Shown here in pieces: positions 19,201 to 26,499 of a stretch of DNA of 64,000 nucleotides. Source of the DNA: Hyphomicrobiales bacterium (lineage in GTDB: Bacteria; Pseudomonadota; Alphaproteobacteria; Rhizobiales; Rhizobiaceae); contig UBNV01000007.1 of the NCBI GenBank assembly GCA_900466945.1, forward strand, positions 106,696 through 170,695. The letters run 5' to 3'. Each line of letters begins with the position of its first letter. Position 1 is the stretch's first letter. Made by a program: the position numbers and the translations under genes. A model generated the notes under the pieces. That model did not search any database. It was not told the DNA's origin and was given only the letters and a program-made list of their open reading frames with translations.

Positions 19201-21443
19201 ACACTTATGGCACCCTTGTAAAGACCCTGGGGGTCAAGCGCGACCCGCGCCGGCTGCCGCTGACGGGCATCCAGTTCAACCTCGAACGCATCGCAGCGAA
19301 CGCGGAATTCGAAGGGCTCGACGCCAAGATCGTGCCCAACCCCAAATCATTCGCGAATTTCGACATGTTCCTCAACATGATTGAGAGCAAGGACGGTATC
19401 CGGATCGATGTGGACTATAATGCCGACGTCCTCGATCGTGACACGGTCGAACGCTGGATCGGCCATCTCGTCTCGGTGATCACGGCCCTTGCGGAAGACA
19501 TTAGCCGCCCCGTGACCGACCTCCCTCTCCTGTCTTCGCAGCAGATGAAATGGCTGGCGGAAGACCTCAATCAGAGTGTCTTGGATTATCCCCAGGATGA
19601 ATTCGCCTTCTCGCTCATCGCAGACAGGGCGCAATCGACACCAGAAGCCGTTGCCGCACGCCATGGCGGGCGGACGATCACCTATGCCGAACTCGAGGCA
19701 CAAACCAACCGTTTTGCCCGGCATCTCCGCAAGATCGTCCCCGGGCAAGGTGAGCGCGTGGCCCTGCTCGTCGACCGCTCGCTCGACATGCTGGTAGCTC
19801 TCATCGGCATCATGAAGGCCGGGCACGCCTATGTCCCACTCGATCCCGGCCATCCGGAGACACGGCTGCGCCAGACGCTTGCTGCGGCAAGACCGGCCGC
19901 TCTCGTCTGCGGCAACGAGACCGCAGCGGCGCTCGCAACCGACGGCATGGTGACGATCCGCCTGGATGAGGTGGCCAGCAACATCGCGGCGCATTCCGGC
20001 GCGAAACTGGAGAGCCTGCCGACCGATACGGGTTCGACTGCCTATGTCATCTTCACCTCGGGTTCGACGGGGACGCCGAAGGGTGTGGCGATCTCCCATC
20101 GGTCGCTGACGAACTTTCTCCTGTCTATGGCGCGGGAACCAGGCTTCACCGCCGACGACGTCATCGTCGCCGTGACCACGATTTCTTTCGATATAGCCGG
20201 CCTGGAACTCTACCTGCCGCTTGTTGTGGGTGGCAGCGTCGTCATCGCCGACCGCGCCGAGGTCGAAGATGGTTTTGCCCTCGTTCGGCTGATCAAGGAA
20301 AGTAAGGCAACCATCCTGCAGGCGACGCCGACCCTCTGGCAGATGCTCGTCGAAGCCGGGCTCAATGGCGACAGCCCCTTGAAAAAGCTGTGCGGCGGGG
20401 AAGCCCTGCCCAAGGCCCTCGCCCGGACACTGGCTGCAATGCAGGGTAGCCTCTGGAACATGTATGGCCCCACCGAAACGACGATCTGGTCTTCCGTTGC
20501 ACAAATTAAAGACGGCGAAGCATCGATTACCATCGGTCATCCGATCGCCAACACGCAACTCCACATCCTCGGCGCAGACGGCCACCTCGCACCTCCTGGC
20601 ATCACCGGCGAACTGTTCATCGGCGGCGATGGCCTCGCCCAAGGCTATTTCGACAGACCCGATCTCACCGAAGAGGCCTTTGTCTCGCGCGATATAGGCC
20701 TCGGTCAAACGCAGCGTCTCTACAAGACGGGTGATGTCGGGCGGCGCCTCAAAGACGGCTCCTTGCAGCTGCTTGGCCGCCGGGACAACCAGGTGAAGCT
20801 GCGCGGCTTCCGCATTGAACTCGGTGACATCGAAGCTGTCGTCTCACAGGTCGAAGGCATGCGCCAATGTGCAGTTGTCGGCGCCCGAAATGGTCGCGGC
20901 GAACTCGTTCTCGCCTGCTACTTCGTGGCCGACGCTGGCACCCCGGCTGCAGACCCCATGCAGTTGGCAAACGCCGTGCGAGTGCATCTGCCGGCTTACA
21001 TGGTTCCGGCCGTCTGGTCGCTGGAAACAGAACTGCCCCTGACGAGAAACGGCAAGCTGGATCGCAAGTCGCTGGAAACACGCGAATTGCGTCGCAGCGA
21101 GGTCGAAACCGCAGCCCCAAAGACAGCACCCCGCACACCGATGGAAGAAAAGCTCTTGACGATCTGGAAGGGCGTGCTGGACATCGACCCGATTGGTGTC
21201 GAGGACAATCTCTATGCGCTCGGCGCGGACTCGCTGACGATATTCCGGATCGCCGCACGCATGCTGGATGCCGGTCTCCCGCTGGAAGCAAAACACCTGC
21301 TTCGCTATCCCTCGATTGCTGAGCTTGCAGCCTATGCCGACGAAACTGCAGAAAACGCGCCGGCCGTCGGAGGGGTCGTCTACCAGATACCCTCGCTCGC
21401 CAGCTTCCGGAATGGCGCGCGACGTCGGATGGAGAGCCTGTGA
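13272..21443 (+). CDS. hybrid PKS-NRPS, KS-AT-ACP-AMT-C-A-PCP
   Basis: A 2723-residue assembly-line protein. Domains in order: ketosynthase (about 25-445; Cys201 in SACSTS, His337 in HGTATPLGDP, His377 in GSIGHLDAA); acyltransferase (about 550-850; Ser647 in GHSVGE, HAFHS at 743-747, a malonyl-type signature); ACP (Ser984 in GFDSL); an Ala/Pro-rich linker (about 1055-1165); a class III PLP aminotransferase (about 1180-1610; Asp1433, Lys1461 in YGKVVGGG); a condensation domain (about 1640-2080; intact HHIVCDG at 1788-1794); an adenylation domain (about 2110-2600); PCP (Ser2654 in GADSL). There is no ketoreductase, so the beta-keto thioester is expected to be transaminated to a beta-amine, as in iturin and mycosubtilin synthases. 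The A-domain code read by eye is D-I-L-Q-L-G-M-I-W-K, close to the glycine code. It overlaps both neighbours by 1 to 4 bp. Confidence 0.95.
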   Translation: MNVDTRPNGLNPETDATGDPDLPGGIAIVGMSGRFPDAPDIAALWDLVKRGGNAFRIFATDELEDGFTDEERSSPEFVACRPHLADVDRFDAEFFGMFAREAALTDPQHRVFLEICWEALEGAGYDPYKSPGLVGVFAGCSMPTYLLNNVLADRAAVEEVTSNYQIGCYNQLIGSLGDALATRIAYKFNLRGPAFTLQSACSTSLLAVSQACQNLLTYSCDMALAGGVSITIPQKRGYIYQEGGMVSRDGICRPFDADASGTVFGSGAGVVLLKRLEDAVEDGDLIYATIRGYAVNNDGSDKIGFTAPSAEGQADAISAAIAHAGIDPATIGYIECHGTATPLGDPIEFSGLKEAFNGAHDQKETCALGSLKGSIGHLDAAAGVAGLIKATLALHHRKIPAMPNYEKPNPRIDLGNTRFYIPRQTTDWFSGSTPRRAGVSAFGVGGTNIHVVLEEAPKRADTREQLSGPMILPLSARSEPALSEMRKNLADRLEKKGDISLQAVAATLQQGRHAFKTRTAISAATVDEAIMALRRDGLVTATAEDQPPPIVFMFPGQGAQYVGMGAALYDGEPEFARWIDRGTELLKMRFGIDLKEYICHAGAVSSAMAAEQRETRIAQPCLYLVEYALAQLWMSRGLRPTAMIGHSVGEFVAATLANVISFEDALTLVATRGQLMQDQSPGAMLSVRAAPETLREHLMGHAEIAAINAPKLCVASGPLEDIEALCFRLEKAGIAFSRLHTSHAFHSAMMEPCIDALRDVASKVTYGRATIPYISCVTGDWQTDALGSSPDYWSRHCREPVRFSDGLVTLCKDQSPILLEVGPGRTLSVFAAQTIGRDQLPAIVQSLPEHDNASAARHFVADAHGRLWMAGSDLPWPGLPNETRKTVSLPTYPFQRQRHWIDAPPSVRRAHAAQPAQQTEPESIKSEPFARDEVETMNAISTITVADRTPELETALITLLSEMSGEPIDSGNVNDSFLELGFDSLFIGQFAQKIDKQYRVKISFRELLGNIPSIAALAKYLDQALPPEPAKVEVAFSPAPAAAVQPVAAQTAAAPKAPQISAPLPAPLPGIAGGIQTVQHGNIPASTGLEALLQSQLSLTQNLFAQQFQLLQGAALAPAAVVATAPPALVPPIVAPVTVAAPQATVTPPTFQDSGPAEEIGGERYRHYQQGGSKAKTDITPEKENFINDLVLAYSNRNKRSKEYTQTHRARLADPRTASGFRAEWKEMIFPVVCDRSKGARIWDIDGHEYIDLVNGFGQTAFGHAPDFVVDAMKIQMDDGFAIGPQTPLAGEVAELFGAMTGHERVTFCNTGSEAVMAAMRLARAVTGRDRIVVFANDYHGQFDEVLVKGRAKAKDPIALPIAAGIPSGSVGNMVVLPYGAPESLDWIRANAEDLAAVIIEPIQSRHPELRPRDFVAELRKIADTSGCALVFDEVVTGFRVDPGGVQAIWGIKGDMATYGKVVGGGMPIGVLAGSSRFMDALDGGHWNYGDDSVPNVVPTFFAGTFVRHPVVLAAARAVLHHIKGEGSALYDRVARRTEALVDEINSELAKRGVPPCLRGYKSWFVTDFSSQDPLGGLLYPYLRMNGIHIQDGYPCFLTTAHTEEDFKTIARAFRDAIDALQVVGIFAPKVESELTGPAPAPDRGPKPTLHQAVRAESAALTEAQSEIWLAAQAGDEASCSFNESLSLELNGSLDRKAFLAAIDAVIARHDALHIRFDRNGERFRFISDFKLPVDAVDLTGEADAKAALDDLIETDAKTPFDLVEGPLARAYLVALAPDRHVLVFTAHHIVCDGWSLNVIINELAAIYSATLKAEPLSLEPAMSFADYADNHAPSADVSTTTSQFWHEQFRELPELPDMPFDRPYPDRRSYAGGTCTVIVPPEITTAVRKRGARTGATMFSTMLAALQVMLARLSGQNDVVIAVPSAGQSLLDERILVGHCVNLLPIRQTVELAKPFEDHLKTTQQLVLKAFEHQDYTYGTLVKTLGVKRDPRRLPLTGIQFNLERIAANAEFEGLDAKIVPNPKSFANFDMFLNMIESKDGIRIDVDYNADVLDRDTVERWIGHLVSVITALAEDISRPVTDLPLLSSQQMKWLAEDLNQSVLDYPQDEFAFSLIADRAQSTPEAVAARHGGRTITYAELEAQTNRFARHLRKIVPGQGERVALLVDRSLDMLVALIGIMKAGHAYVPLDPGHPETRLRQTLAAARPAALVCGNETAAALATDGMVTIRLDEVASNIAAHSGAKLESLPTDTGSTAYVIFTSGSTGTPKGVAISHRSLTNFLLSMAREPGFTADDVIVAVTTISFDIAGLELYLPLVVGGSVVIADRAEVEDGFALVRLIKESKATILQATPTLWQMLVEAGLNGDSPLKKLCGGEALPKALARTLAAMQGSLWNMYGPTETTIWSSVAQIKDGEASITIGHPIANTQLHILGADGHLAPPGITGELFIGGDGLAQGYFDRPDLTEEAFVSRDIGLGQTQRLYKTGDVGRRLKDGSLQLLGRRDNQVKLRGFRIELGDIEAVVSQVEGMRQCAVVGARNGRGELVLACYFVADAGTPAADPMQLANAVRVHLPAYMVPAVWSLETELPLTRNGKLDRKSLETRELRRSEVETAAPKTAPRTPMEEKLLTIWKGVLDIDPIGVEDNLYALGADSLTIFRIAARMLDAGLPLEAKHLLRYPSIAELAAYADETAENAPAVGGVVYQIPSLASFRNGARRRMESL

Positions 21444-23995
21444 TGACCCAGCAGGAAAGCCAGGCGGTCACATCCAGCTCCGCGCCGGAGATCATCGGCG
21501 AGTTTCCCTGCACGCAGACCCAGCTCCGGTGCTGGGTGCTCGACCAGCTGCAGCCAGGAAATCCGGCCCTTAATGTCGCCGTTCGCTGGGAAATCAGAGG
21601 ATCCTTCAAAGCGTCGACGATCGAGGCAGCCTTCAAGAAAATCATCCAGCGCCACGAGATCCTGCGCACGCGCTTCGTGGAGCGCGAAGGCAATCCGTAC
21701 CAGCAGGTTCTCGAGGCAGAAGACTTCAAGCTCTCGGTCATCGATCTCAGAAACATGCCGCCGGAACAGCGTGAACAGCGAATCCTGTCGATCGGCGAGG
21801 AGACGGCATCCGCGCCCTTCGATCTCGCGCGCGGTGGTCTCTTCCGCGTGACCTTGCTGATGGTCGAGAACAACCGCGCCTTCCTGCTGATCACCGCCCA
21901 CCAAACCTGCTTCGACGGTTGGTCGATCCGTGTCCTGGGCCGCGAACTGGGTGAAATCGCATCCGCCATGGAGGCTGGTCGTGCCCCCGTCCTGCCGGAC
22001 CTACCCCTGCAATATGGCGACTTCGCCCTGTGGCAGCAGGAATACCTGTCGAGCTATGGCTTCGAGGCGGAGAAAAGCTTCTGGAAGGAAACACTGGCCG
22101 GCGCGCCCTATTTCGAAGTCCCGAGCGATCACGTGCGGCCGGCAATCAAGACGACGAGCGGCGACATCATGTCCGCAGTCAAGTCTGTGGAATTCGGTGA
22201 GCGCATCGAGGCCGCTGCCCGTGAGCACAAGGTCTCCTTGTTCGCCTACGGCGTTGCGATCGTCAGTGCTGTTCTCCATCGCGTCACTGGAGCCGAAGAC
22301 ATTCTCTTCGGCACCCAGATCGCGGGACGCGAACAATCCGATCTCGAACCGATGATCGGCGTCTTCATCAACAATATGGTGCTGCGTCTGCCGGTTCGGC
22401 CGTCCATGAGCTTCGAGGACCACCTGCAATCAGCAACGCAGACGGTGAGCGCCGCTGTTAATCACCAGCGCATGCCCTTCAACAAGCTGGTGGAATTCAT
22501 CAATCCGGTGCGCGATCCCTCCCGCAACCCGCTGATCTCAGTCAACTTCAATCTCTCCAAGGCCTTCATGGAAGACCGCCGCTATGGCGAATTCGAACTG
22601 CTCAGTGCAGCGTCGCAGTCACCGGGCGTGGTCTATGACATCAGCTTCGGCATGGTCGGACGCCCGTCTGGCTGGCGCATGTCCATCGAATACAACACCG
22701 ACCTCTTCGACCGCTCCACGATCGAACGCATCCTGCAAATCTGGCAGGATGTCTATGAGCAGGCGCTGAGGTCCCCGTCCGCACCGCTGTCGCCCAGCGG
22801 CATCGGGCAGTATTCACTCGCCTCCGTTCCTCCTGCAATTGCGGTTTCTTCGACAGGTTCGATTTCCAGCAATCGCGCGACACCGACGGACGCCCCACCC
22901 ATGTCCGCTGGGCCGAAGGATCTGTCGGCGCTGTCCGCTGCCGAGCGCATCCGGCTTCTCGGCGAGATCTGGGCAAACGTCCTCGATGTCGACAAGGTCG
23001 GGCCGGAAGGCGATTTCTTCGCGCTCGGCGGACATTCGCTCCTGGCGCTGCGCATGCTAGCGGCCGTCAAAGAGCGTTTTGGCACAAAGCCCGAACTCAC
23101 CTTTCTCTTCAAGCAACCAACGCTTCGTGGTTTCGCAGAAGCTGCGTTTGGCCCAACCCCGTCCGCGCCCTTAGCCCCGGCCGCCGCTCCTGCACCGGCT
23201 TGGGAGCGCACCAGCTACAAAGAGGGAACAGGTGACTGCGCGGTCTACACGATCAATCATCCTTTCCTTTACTACCAGCTCGCCAACCGTCTGAATGGTG
23301 CCGTCTCAGTTTACAACGTCAACATGTTCGGCGCTTCGGAGGCGGAGTTGTCGGCAGAAACGAAACTGGAAGATGTCGCCGCATCAGCGATCCGCGCCAT
23401 GGATATACCGAAAGGTGCCGGACCGGTTGGCATCGTGGGATTGTGCGTCAACGGGATCCTGGCCTTGGAAGTGACGCGCCAGCTCCGTCAATCTGGCGTC
23501 AATGTCGCGTTCACTGCGGCAATCGACGCATGGGCGCCCGGCTATTTCCGCTCGCAGCCTTGGCTGCGCCAGCGGCTGTGGAACGCGGAACGGCGCCTGA
23601 AGCGCACGACATACTTCATCCGTAAGCTTCTGACCGGCAGGATGAGGCTAAGTGTTTTCCTGAAGGAATTCCGCGTGACCAAGTGGCTGCTCGGAACCCT
23701 GAGCCCAGACAGGACCAAGGCGAGTGTCGAAGAGACGGCGAATGTCCACGTCACCGACTACCTCGTGCGCTCGGCCAGATACTTCAGGTCGGAACCGATC
23801 GGAGAACTGATGCTCTTCCGCAGTGAAGCAAGCCCAACCCGTGCGCGAAAGCTTCTATTCGGCTGGAGTGAAAATGTTGCCGGCAAGGCAACCGTGATCG
23901 ACCTGGAAGGTTGGCACGAGGACTCGCTCACCGTCGATGGAATGCGGCGATTGGCCGGCGCAATCGAAGAGCGACTCGTGGACGGAAAACCCTGA
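21443..23995 (+). CDS. NRPS C-PCP-thioesterase termination protein
   Basis: An 850-residue protein with a condensation-type domain (about 15-445), a PCP (Ser532 in LGGHSLLAL) and a C-terminal alpha/beta-hydrolase thioesterase (about 590-850). There is no adenylation domain. The condensation motif HHxxxDG reads HQTCFDG at 153-159: the second, catalytic histidine is Gln154. The thioesterase nucleophile motif reads GLCVNG with Cys668 where serine is usual; Asp695 and His825 (GWHEDS) are plausible triad partners. Cysteine thioesterases are known from beta-lactone and beta-lactam NRPS (ObiF, SulM). ATG at 21443 overlaps the preceding TGA by one base. It probably receives the chain from the PKS-NRPS protein and releases it, perhaps after adding the residue loaded by the A-PCP protein. 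Confidence 0.92.
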   Translation: MTQQESQAVTSSSAPEIIGEFPCTQTQLRCWVLDQLQPGNPALNVAVRWEIRGSFKASTIEAAFKKIIQRHEILRTRFVEREGNPYQQVLEAEDFKLSVIDLRNMPPEQREQRILSIGEETASAPFDLARGGLFRVTLLMVENNRAFLLITAHQTCFDGWSIRVLGRELGEIASAMEAGRAPVLPDLPLQYGDFALWQQEYLSSYGFEAEKSFWKETLAGAPYFEVPSDHVRPAIKTTSGDIMSAVKSVEFGERIEAAAREHKVSLFAYGVAIVSAVLHRVTGAEDILFGTQIAGREQSDLEPMIGVFINNMVLRLPVRPSMSFEDHLQSATQTVSAAVNHQRMPFNKLVEFINPVRDPSRNPLISVNFNLSKAFMEDRRYGEFELLSAASQSPGVVYDISFGMVGRPSGWRMSIEYNTDLFDRSTIERILQIWQDVYEQALRSPSAPLSPSGIGQYSLASVPPAIAVSSTGSISSNRATPTDAPPMSAGPKDLSALSAAERIRLLGEIWANVLDVDKVGPEGDFFALGGHSLLALRMLAAVKERFGTKPELTFLFKQPTLRGFAEAAFGPTPSAPLAPAAAPAPAWERTSYKEGTGDCAVYTINHPFLYYQLANRLNGAVSVYNVNMFGASEAELSAETKLEDVAASAIRAMDIPKGAGPVGIVGLCVNGILALEVTRQLRQSGVNVAFTAAIDAWAPGYFRSQPWLRQRLWNAERRLKRTTYFIRKLLTGRMRLSVFLKEFRVTKWLLGTLSPDRTKASVEETANVHVTDYLVRSARYFRSEPIGELMLFRSEASPTRARKLLFGWSENVAGKATVIDLEGWHEDSLTVDGMRRLAGAIEERLVDGKP

Positions 23996-23996
23996 G

Positions 23997-25619
23997 ATGG
24001 ACGCGTCATCCGGACAAGCTGCGAGAAGCTCCATACAGCCCGCGCTAGAGCCCTTGCGGATCGGCCTGCTGGCGGATCGCCGTCATGGCTTCGACAACTG
24101 GCAGCTTGCCCTAATCGATCGACTTCTCGCCGATGACAGGCTTTGCCTTCAGTCGATCATCCTCTGCCCTCCAAAGCAAGCCGCGGCACCGGCCGCCTTT
24201 CGGCTGGCCGCAGCACTGGAACGATTGACGCTCGGACGCCAGCCTCGATACATTCCAACAAGCCAAGAATCTGCGGACTTTCCTTCAATCGCCCTCGACG
24301 ACTTGCCTGACGCAGACTTGGGGCAAAATCTGGATCTGGTTCTGGCAATTTCTCCTCTGGACATTCCTCCGGGCGCATTGCCCAGATTGCCTTACGGGTC
24401 GTGGCAGTTCTCCTTCCTGGAAGAGGCCAATGCCGGCGCCGACTGGTACGGCTATCAAGAGGTGATGGCGAGAACTCCTTCGACGAAGCTGCGCATTACC
24501 GTTCGCCAGACCGGCGATCGGGATGACAAACTGCTGGCGGAAGCGGAGTTCAACACGAAATTCAGCGCCGTGCGCAACAGCGACTTCATCAAGGAACGTG
24601 CAGTAACCCTGGTCATGCGGGAACTGAGAAGGGTTGCAACCGCACGTGCTCTCGTCACCCGGCCCTGGTCCGCCACCGCACCGCCGCCTCGGCCGCCCGG
24701 CCTCGGAAAACTATTGGCTTATGCAGGCAGTGTCGGTCGCAACCTGCTGGCGCGTGGGCGCGAGGCCTTGGAGACTAGGCTCAAGATTGCAGCCCCACCC
24801 TGGGCCATTTTCGTCGGAAACGGCCGACCGGAAGACTTTGACCCACGGACGGCGGTCCTGCTAAAGCCGGAAGATAACGAGCTTCGGGCGGATCCTTTCC
24901 TGTTTCAGCATGATGAGGAGACCTACGTCTTCTACGAGGCCTACACGCCAAGCGACACCAAGGCACATATAGCGGTCGGGCGGCTCGTGGACGACAGGCT
25001 GGAGAGACTGGGCACCGCCCTGAAGGCGGAGCATCATCTTTCCTATCCCTTTGTTTTTCGTCACGCGGACGGGATCTTCATGATCCCCGAGACGAACCAG
25101 GCGCGTCGGCTGGAAGTCTGGCGATGCATTGAATTTCCACTGCGCTGGGAACTGCATGCGACAGGCCTGGAAGGCCAGTCCTCCGCGGATTCTGCCCTTT
25201 TCCCCTTTGCTGGAAAGTGGTGGCTTTTCACCAATCTGTCGGAATTCCATGCCTATGAGGATCACTGCAGCGAACTGCATGTCTTCGAGGTGGATGGTCC
25301 AGACCTCAAATGGATGAAACCTCACCGCAACAATCCGGTGGTCATGGGCAGCACAGAGGCGCGCAACGGCGGTCGTCCGTTCGAGCACGGAGGCCGACTT
25401 TATCGCCCTTCCCAGCGCAATGAATTCGGTATCTACGGCTACGGGCTGAACATCATGGAGGTCGAGGACCTCGATCTCGATAGCTACCGCGAGCGTTGCA
25501 TACGAACCATAAAGCCGGATTTCGCCCCTGGCATCATCGCGTGTCACCACATGGACGCCTCGAACGGCCGCTACGTCATCGACGCGATGTTCGCGGACCA
25601 GGCCGACCTACTGCGGTAG
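23997..25619 (+). CDS. GINT1/GH43-like beta-propeller protein
   Basis: A 540-residue protein with two parts. The N-terminal 240 residues start with LRIGLLADRRHGFDNWQLAL and resemble a formyltransferase-like Rossmann domain without clear catalytic residues. The C-terminal part (about 275-540) has repeated blocks such as ELRADPFLFQHDEETYVFYE, YPFVFRHADGIFMIPE and STEARNGGRPFEHGGRLYRP, typical of a five-bladed propeller related to the N-terminal domain of plant glucosamine inositolphosphorylceramide transferase and to GH43-like folds. A sugar-binding or sugar-transfer role is likely but unproven. The ATG at 23997 is one base after the NRPS stop, so it is translationally coupled to the assembly line. 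Its 3' end overlaps the convergent phosphopantetheinyl transferase by 49 bp. Confidence 0.65.
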   Translation: MDASSGQAARSSIQPALEPLRIGLLADRRHGFDNWQLALIDRLLADDRLCLQSIILCPPKQAAAPAAFRLAAALERLTLGRQPRYIPTSQESADFPSIALDDLPDADLGQNLDLVLAISPLDIPPGALPRLPYGSWQFSFLEEANAGADWYGYQEVMARTPSTKLRITVRQTGDRDDKLLAEAEFNTKFSAVRNSDFIKERAVTLVMRELRRVATARALVTRPWSATAPPPRPPGLGKLLAYAGSVGRNLLARGREALETRLKIAAPPWAIFVGNGRPEDFDPRTAVLLKPEDNELRADPFLFQHDEETYVFYEAYTPSDTKAHIAVGRLVDDRLERLGTALKAEHHLSYPFVFRHADGIFMIPETNQARRLEVWRCIEFPLRWELHATGLEGQSSADSALFPFAGKWWLFTNLSEFHAYEDHCSELHVFEVDGPDLKWMKPHRNNPVVMGSTEARNGGRPFEHGGRLYRPSQRNEFGIYGYGLNIMEVEDLDLDSYRERCIRTIKPDFAPGIIACHHMDASNGRYVIDAMFADQADLLR

Positions 25620-26323
25620 TGGACCACGACGTTTCGCCCGGCCGAACACACGGCAAGCGCACCATGGAAGCCTTTGACCACGTCGAGATTGAGCAGTGCC
25701 CAGTCGGAAAGCAGGCCGATGTCTTGGTCGAGGCGCTGGAGCAAGTGCTGCCCGTCCTCCGCATTCAGTGAAACATCAAAGCCATGCAGCGGAACGGAGA
25801 GGCCCGCCCCATGCGCCTTGACGAAGGCCTCCTTGCGGGTCCAGCACCGATAGAACCCGGCCAGTTGTTCATCAGCCGGCAGGGCTGCCAACGCGGCACA
25901 CTCCGGCCGGGAAAAGAAATGGCCAGCCACATCTTCCTCGAGTGGGCGAATTTGCTCGATGTCGATACCGATTTCTGCCTGTCTCGAAACGGCCAGCACC
26001 GCCTCACCGGCGCTGTGGCTCAGGTTGAAGTGAACTCTTTCGGCGCGATTGCCGAGATCGAGCTGCGGTTTACCCCAGTTGTTGTAGGCGAAGCGGATGG
26101 CAGACGGCTCGATGCCGAGATAGGTCGCAAGGATGAGCCTAACACCCGCACGTCCCATGCTGTAGCGCCGGCGATCAATATCCCTGAGAAAGCGCTCGGC
26201 TCGCTCACGTTCGTTGTCGGCAAGCAGTGCACAGGCTTCGGCAGCATCCGCAAAGGCCTCATCCAAAGACCAGTTCCAGATATCGACCGCGACAGGACCT
26301 GCTGAACGGACTACGCTTGGCAT
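25571..26323 (-). CDS. Sfp-type 4'-phosphopantetheinyl transferase
   Basis: A 250-residue enzyme that converts apo carrier domains to the holo form by transferring phosphopantetheine from CoA. Hallmarks are FNLSHSAGEAVLAVS, the Mg/CoA-binding GIDIEQIRP and FYRCWTRKEAFVKAHGAGLS, the W-x-x-KEA motif. Its length and the two-fold pseudo-repeat fit the Sfp (not AcpS) class. ATG at 26323 is chosen; the longer frame starts at a TTG. Converging on the NRPS-PKS operon, it is the obvious activator of the four carrier domains encoded there (Ser571, Ser984, Ser2654 and Ser532). Confidence 0.95.
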   Translation of the reverse strand: MPSVVRSAGPVAVDIWNWSLDEAFADAAEACALLADNERERAERFLRDIDRRRYSMGRAGVRLILATYLGIEPSAIRFAYNNWGKPQLDLGNRAERVHFNLSHSAGEAVLAVSRQAEIGIDIEQIRPLEEDVAGHFFSRPECAALAALPADEQLAGFYRCWTRKEAFVKAHGAGLSVPLHGFDVSLNAEDGQHLLQRLDQDIGLLSDWALLNLDVVKGFHGALAVCSAGRNVVVHYRSRSAWSANIASMT

Positions 26324-26457
26324 CGGCAATCAAGGCTTTCGGGCAATGAACAGGAGGGTTCCCTCGATCCGGCCCACAGCCTGTCGCGGATGAGATCAAG
26401 CGTCAACACCTCCGATCGGCCAGACCGGCGGGCCATGAGGGCAGCAAGTTCCGCCAT
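26311..26457 (-). CDS. possible 48-residue hypothetical protein
   Basis: A short frame starting MAELAALMARRSGRSEV ends with TAG at 26311, overlapping the phosphopantetheinyl transferase start by 13 bp. The overlap and high third-position GC are gene-like, but the ribosome site (CAGG directly before ATG) is poor, it has no recognised relatives, and it could be a remnant. It occupies most of the gap between the transferase and the peptidase gene. Confidence 0.22.
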   Translation of the reverse strand: MAELAALMARRSGRSEVLTLDLIRDRLWAGSREPSCSLPESLDCRCQA

Positions 26458-26499
26458 CCTGATGCGTCCAACCTGATGGATTGCCCTGCATTGAAAATG

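Noticed and set aside
19347..20708. 453-codon open frame on the minus strand
   Set aside because: Antisense to the C and A domains of the PKS-NRPS protein, whose motifs are unambiguous on the plus strand.
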